Below, piece after piece: positions 62,172 through 64,000 of a DNA stretch of 64,000 nucleotides (its first letter is position 1; each line of letters opens with the position of its first letter). Source of the DNA: Portunus trituberculatus. Taxonomy: Eukaryota; Arthropoda; Malacostraca; Decapoda; Portunidae. Position numbers and translations under genes: made by a program. Under the pieces are notes generated by a model. The model made no database searches, had not been told where the DNA came from, and saw nothing but the letters and a program-made list of their open reading frames with translations. The stretch spans positions 19,769,190-19,833,189 of the forward strand of contig NC_059297.1 of assembly GCF_017591435.1 (NCBI RefSeq), in the 5' to 3' direction.

Positions 62172-63458
62172 CCTAACATAACATAAATAATAGGATAACA
62201 AAGGGCCACCAGGGCCCATCTAGGTTATCCTGTATCCGTCGCACAGCGACCTCGTCATCAGTACTTAAAGATACACTTACAAGTACACAATACATTATAT
62301 ACTAATTCTAAATATTTGGCCCATTAACAGGGCTAAGTCCTGCAGCGAAATCCTCTACAATTTGTGGTCCCCATACATGGGGATCATGTCTTATTTAACT
62401 ATAGTAAATTTCTTATAAAACTATCATGCAGTGCTATACATAATTATAAATCTAATAAATTTAAGTGCTTATCTAATCTGTTTTTAAACATTGTCAAACT
62501 AGTGCTATTTACAACCGTCTCTGGCAATGCATTCCAGAAGTCTACCACTCTATGACTAAAGAAATATTTTCTTATATCTAACCTGCAGCCTTGCTTTCTA
62601 ATCTTCCTGCCATGATTTCTAGTCCTATTTCCTCCTCTAAGGTAAAGAAAGATCTCACATCTATGTAGTTTGTATCTGAGAACATTTTAAATAACTCTAT
62701 CATATCCCCTCTTATACATCTCCTCTCAAATGAAAACATGTTTAATTCCTTTAATCTATCTCTATACTCCAGGCGCTTTAATGCTGGTATCATCCTAGTT
62801 GCTCTTCTCTGAACTGCTTCTAACATGTTGATATCCTGCCTATAGTGGGGTGACCAGGCCTGTATGCAATACTCTAAATGGGGCCTAACATAGGAATTAT
62901 ATAAGCTACGCACCACTTCCTTACTTTTATAACTAACATTTCTATTTATAAAACCCAGGATCCTATTTGCCCTATTTCTTGCTTCTAAACATTGCTTTGA
63001 AAATTTCATAGTCCTGTCTATCACTACTCCTAAATCCTTTCCTTCCTCTACTGCCTCTAGCCAACATCCCTCCATCTCATAGTTAAAGTTTGTGTTGTCT
63101 TTACCTAAATGCATAACCTGACACTTATCAGAATTAAACTCCATCTGCCACCTGTCTGCCCATGCTATCAGCCTGTCCAGGTCTCGTTGTATTCTGTAAT
63201 TGTCCTTTTCACCCTGTACTGCACATGCTATCTTAGTATCATCTGCAGACTTTGATACTTTGCTACTAATTCCTATATCTAAATCGTTAATGTACACCAA
63301 GAAAAGAAGAGGTCCTAGCACTGATCCTTGGGGTACCCCACTAACCACTTCCTTCCACTCAGACATTGCCCCATTTAATACTACTCTCTGTTTCCTATCA
63401 GAAAGCCATTCACTAATCCAATCAACTAACCTAACCTGTTCACATTTTCGCTGGATTC
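62172..63458 (-). mobile_element. CR1/L2-like non-LTR element D, 5'-truncated, inverted
   Basis: Minus-strand RT C-terminal half with 3' UTR. Family differs from A-C (RLIAWADRWQMEFNSDKCQV, RATRMIPALKRLEYRDRLKE). The 3' end reads GGGCCCTGGTGGCCCTTTGT then TATCCTATTATTTATGTTATG. Truncated at about 63,458 in the RT palm. Confidence 0.9.
62440..63458 (-). pseudogene. Element D reverse transcriptase C-terminal part
   Basis: Minus strand: EQVRLVDWISEWLSDRKQRV, SGVPQGSVLGPLLFLVYIND, then the active site SADD near 63,240 in place of the usual FADD (both Asp kept, Phe changed to Ser). CQVMHLGKDN, LGVVIDRTMKFSKQCLEARN, SYVRPHLEYCIQAWSPHYRQ and FSFERRCIRGDMIELFKMFS follow. At about 62,590 the frame shifts, and RLDIRKYFFSHRVVDFWNAL continues to a stop near 62,440. 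One long frame of 262 codons survives, so it is relatively young. Confidence 0.9.
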
Positions 63459-63570
63459 CCTGTTCCTATATGTGAAGCTGGTGCTCTCACTGAGCAGTAC
63501 TTTAGTGACAGTGTTTTATGCATAATGCTAAGGTTTTTGGACCTCGGGATACAGAACATTGACCAACAGG

Positions 63571-64000
63571 CAGGGCCGTTTCTAGGTTTGGGGGGGCCCT
63601 AGGCAAGATGCTGTTTGGGGGGCCCTAGATTTCAATTTTTCGTCACACGAGCATCTAACTCCAGAATTTTCTGCTGAGATTTTTCTCTCGACAATTTTCT
63701 GCCAACCTTTTTTTTCTCGAGTTTGGTCACACAGGGTACCAAACTTCCTTGCCGAGTACTGTTGCATTATGGGAGATATCAGCTGAGCAGAATCAAAACA
63801 AACATGGATCCTGACGTAGCAGCGCTCGCTCTGGGCATTCTTCTGAAGAAGAAGCTAGAGATGAAAAGAAGAAAGCGCCTGTGGACTCGGGAATGGTTGG
63901 CTCAAAGACGAACCGAGAGTGTACTACAGGTTGCTTCGAGAAATTAGCACCGAGGACTCAGACACGATGATGCAGTGGCTACGGTTGAACCAGGTTCAGT
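63571..64000 (+). mobile_element. Left part of a PIF/Harbinger-like transposon, cut by window edge
   Basis: CAGGGCCGTTTCTAGGTTTG then GGGGGGCCCTAGGCAAG at 63,571 looks like a transposon terminus; GGGGGGCCCTAG repeats at 63,617. The transposase start lies 230 bp further on. The right end is outside the window, so the terminus and target duplication cannot be confirmed; the CAGGGCCG start is also seen in hAT-like elements. Confidence 0.5.
63804..64000 (+). pseudogene. Harbinger-type transposase N-terminus (HARBI1/ALP1-like), partial
   Basis: MDPDVAALALGILLKKKLEM then KRRKRLWTREWLAQRRTES; after a frameshift near 63,920 it reads YYRLLREISTEDSDTMMQWL and RLNQVQ to the edge. The order of a helical ALALxxLLKKK start, basic KRRKRLW, WLxxRxxxxxYxxLLxE(L/I)xxED and FxxxLR(L/M) is that of PIF/Harbinger nuclease N-termini. 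The DDE domain would lie outside. The frameshift suggests it is dead, unless it is a sequence error. Confidence 0.7.

Overview
This is eukaryotic nuclear DNA, most likely from a decapod crustacean (crab- or shrimp-like). The basis is the very high density of long perfect microsatellites (CA, CT/GA, TA, TTA, TAG), APE-type non-LTR retrotransposons of CR1/L2 and jockey style, tRNA-derived SINEs, and a hexosaminidase D gene of animal type. The species is inferred from general character, not proven. Only one host protein gene can be called with confidence; nearly everything else is transposon sequence or simple repeat.

Layout. 1-1,120: minus-strand non-LTR remnant (ORF1 coiled coil, then endonuclease running off the left edge). 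1,260-4,450: microsatellites with two SINE-1 copies and one SINE-2 copy. 4,450-12,780: simple repeats plus two jockey-like fragments, the second interrupted by SINE-3. 12,870-15,800: an inverted repeat pair, a 165-bp tandem duplication and a minus-strand DDE_3-type transposase relic. 16,030-24,260: SINEs linked through (CA)n, jockey-like fragments, a CR1-like ORF1 fragment, an RT zinc-binding fragment and (TAG)n. 25,470-36,550: a same-strand array of three related CR1/L2-like elements (A, B, C) with two SINE-1 copies between A and B. Element B is near full length and carries a pogo/Tigger-like transposon, itself invaded by a second one, plus a third terminal-inverted-repeat element in its endonuclease region. 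36,550-38,250: possible host exon and a pogo-like MITE. 38,253-40,690: HEXD-like gene. 40,970-48,070: (TA)n/(CA)n tracts and MITEs. 48,070-51,380: low-repeat sequence with two possible host exons. 51,385-59,460: a long jockey-like element, then a second degenerate jockey-clade element. 60,100-64,000: inverted repeats, a minus-strand CR1/L2-like 3' end and the start of a Harbinger-like transposase cut by the right edge.

How the parts interact. SINE-1 and SINE-2 carry different tRNA-like heads on one recognisable shared body and end in (CA)n. They are repeatedly joined head-to-tail through CA tracts, and the CR1-like elements end in a similar AAATACACAC tail. This suggests shared reverse-transcription machinery and repeated insertion into older CA tails. 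The DNA transposons give a readable relative order: LINE B, then the outer Tigger-like element, then the inner one.

The HEXD-like gene encodes a predicted type II membrane protein with a GH20 catalytic domain. Its entire visible coding sequence lies in one exon behind a 3' splice site.
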